Shown here piece after piece: positions 63,511 through 64,000 of a DNA stretch of 64,000 nucleotides. Where the stretch lies: contig NZ_MPOB01000001.1 in assembly GCF_002148795.1 (NCBI RefSeq), positions 496,001-560,000 on the forward strand. Reading direction: 5' to 3'. Made by a program: the position numbers and the translations under genes. Numbering within the stretch: position 1 is the stretch's first letter; each line of letters opens with the position of its first letter. The DNA is from Oceanibaculum nanhaiense. Lineage in GTDB: Bacteria; Pseudomonadota; Alphaproteobacteria; Oceanibaculales; Oceanibaculaceae. Below the pieces are notes generated by a model. It saw nothing but the letters and a program-made list of their open reading frames with translations, made no database searches and was not told where the DNA came from.

Positions 63511-64000
63511 CCGGGAGCCGCTGGTAGAGGTGGTGCTGTCCAGCTATGACGGCGCCGCCTGGCTGGACGCCCAGATATCCAGCATCCTCGGCCAGACCCA
63601 CGGCACTCTCCGGCTCAGCGTGCGCGACGATGGGTCGCGCGACGGCACACCGGATGTGCTGGCGGCCTGGGCGGCGCGGGAGCCGCGGTTTTCGTTCCGG
63701 CTTGGCAGCCGCAATCTCGGCCCCAGCGGCAGCTTCTTCCGGCTGCTGGACGGGGTGGGGGAGGATGCCGCCTTCGCCGCCTTCGCCGATCAGGACGATG
63801 TGTGGGAGGCGGACAAGATCGCCCGGGCGGTCGCGGCACTGTCGGCCCTGCCCGAGGGGGTGCCCGGCCTGTATTGCGCGCGTGTCGTCATCGTTGACGA
63901 AGACTTGCAGCGGCGCGGCCTGTCGCCTCTGCCCGGACGCGGTCCCAGCCTGGCCAACGCGCTGATCGAGAACATTGCCATCGGCTGCACGTCGGTGCTG
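63500..64000 (+). CDS. Family 2 glycosyltransferase, 3'-truncated by the window edge
   Basis: 167 residues are visible from ATG 63500. The GT-A start EVVLSSYDGAAWLDAQ is followed by SVRDDGSRDGTPDVL (nucleotide-binding DDGS) and the metal motif AFADQDDVWE (DxD equivalent). This is the pattern of rhamnosyl- and related transferases that act on lipid-linked polysaccharide. The gene continues past the end of the window. Confidence 0.88.
   Translation, partial: MSVDREPLVEVVLSSYDGAAWLDAQISSILGQTHGTLRLSVRDDGSRDGTPDVLAAWAAREPRFSFRLGSRNLGPSGSFFRLLDGVGEDAAFAAFADQDDVWEADKIARAVAALSALPEGVPGLYCARVVIVDEDLQRRGLSPLPGRGPSLANALIENIAIGCTSVL

Overview
The window is a GC-rich, gene-dense chromosomal segment of an alphaproteobacterium, most like a Rhodospirillales-type organism. 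Support comes from gene content and order: aerobic cobaltochelatase subunits CobS/CobT, a TIGR02300 (FYDLN acid) protein next to aroA-cmk-rpsA, an ispH-thrB-rnhA operon, a CarD/RpoH region, lapA-pyrF-trpF-trpB-trpA-accD-folC, and RHH_4-type small regulators. No genus can be fixed from sequence reading alone. No prophage, IS element or CRISPR array was seen.

Layout. 1-8.1 kb: end of a DUF2889 gene, an RHH regulator, bolA, a zinc-finger-like DnaJ protein, cobS-cobT, xerD, and a conserved exported protein preceded by an overlapping 46-residue membrane peptide. 8.2-14.4 kb: aroK-aroB-corC-like operon, a second RHH protein, a DUF6356/Lrp divergent pair, a cupin, tandem RidA paralogues and a GNAT enzyme. 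14.5-20.2 kb: malate synthase G, palindromic intergenic repeats, ispH-thrB-rnhA and a lipoprotein. 20.3-27.2 kb: a TonB-dependent receptor behind a Fur-like palindrome, then a tandem glycine riboswitch driving gcvT-gcvH-gcvPA-gcvPB. 27.2-35 kb (minus strand): lapA, an ornithine cyclodeaminase homologue, pyrF, trpF, trpB, trpA, accD and folC, with a hicA-hicB toxin-antitoxin pair inserted in the opposite direction between trpF and trpB. 35-44.6 kb: pentapeptide-repeat protein, PAS protein, cyclopropane fatty acid synthase, an unknown protein, a TAXI-TRAP transporter, a BON/DUF1207 envelope protein and small envelope proteins. 44.6-50 kb: tRNA-Ala, TIGR02300 protein, aroA-cmk-rpsA-ihfB. 50-57.4 kb: PilZ, TerB-like, FdxA, CarD, a phosphatase-fold protein with a degraded active site, RpoH, two small ABM/NIPSNAP proteins, an M48 lipoprotease and a nuclease-fold protein. 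57.4-64 kb: prolyl aminopeptidase, PagL-like lipid A deacylase, then surface-polysaccharide genes (asnB-type amidotransferase, GT4, O-antigen ligase/polymerase, and a GT2 cut by the window end).

How the genes fit together. Aromatic amino-acid supply is heavily represented (aroK, aroB, aroA, trpF, trpB, trpA). One-carbon/glycine metabolism is represented by the riboswitch-controlled glycine cleavage system plus folC, and glyoxylate use by glcB. Envelope functions (cfa, PagL, TonB receptor, polysaccharide genes, LapA) and global regulators (CarD, RpoH, IHF-beta, Lrp) fill much of the rest.

The most notable points are the antisense hicAB insertion that splits the trp cluster, gene order that one inversion of about 15 kb would restore to the usual ihfB-lapA junction, three proteins that keep an enzyme fold but have lost key catalytic residues (phosphatase-like, nuclease-like, RidA-like), and a small overlapping membrane-peptide gene at 7915-8055. 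I did not find a clearly new multi-gene system; the strongest candidates are listed with tests.
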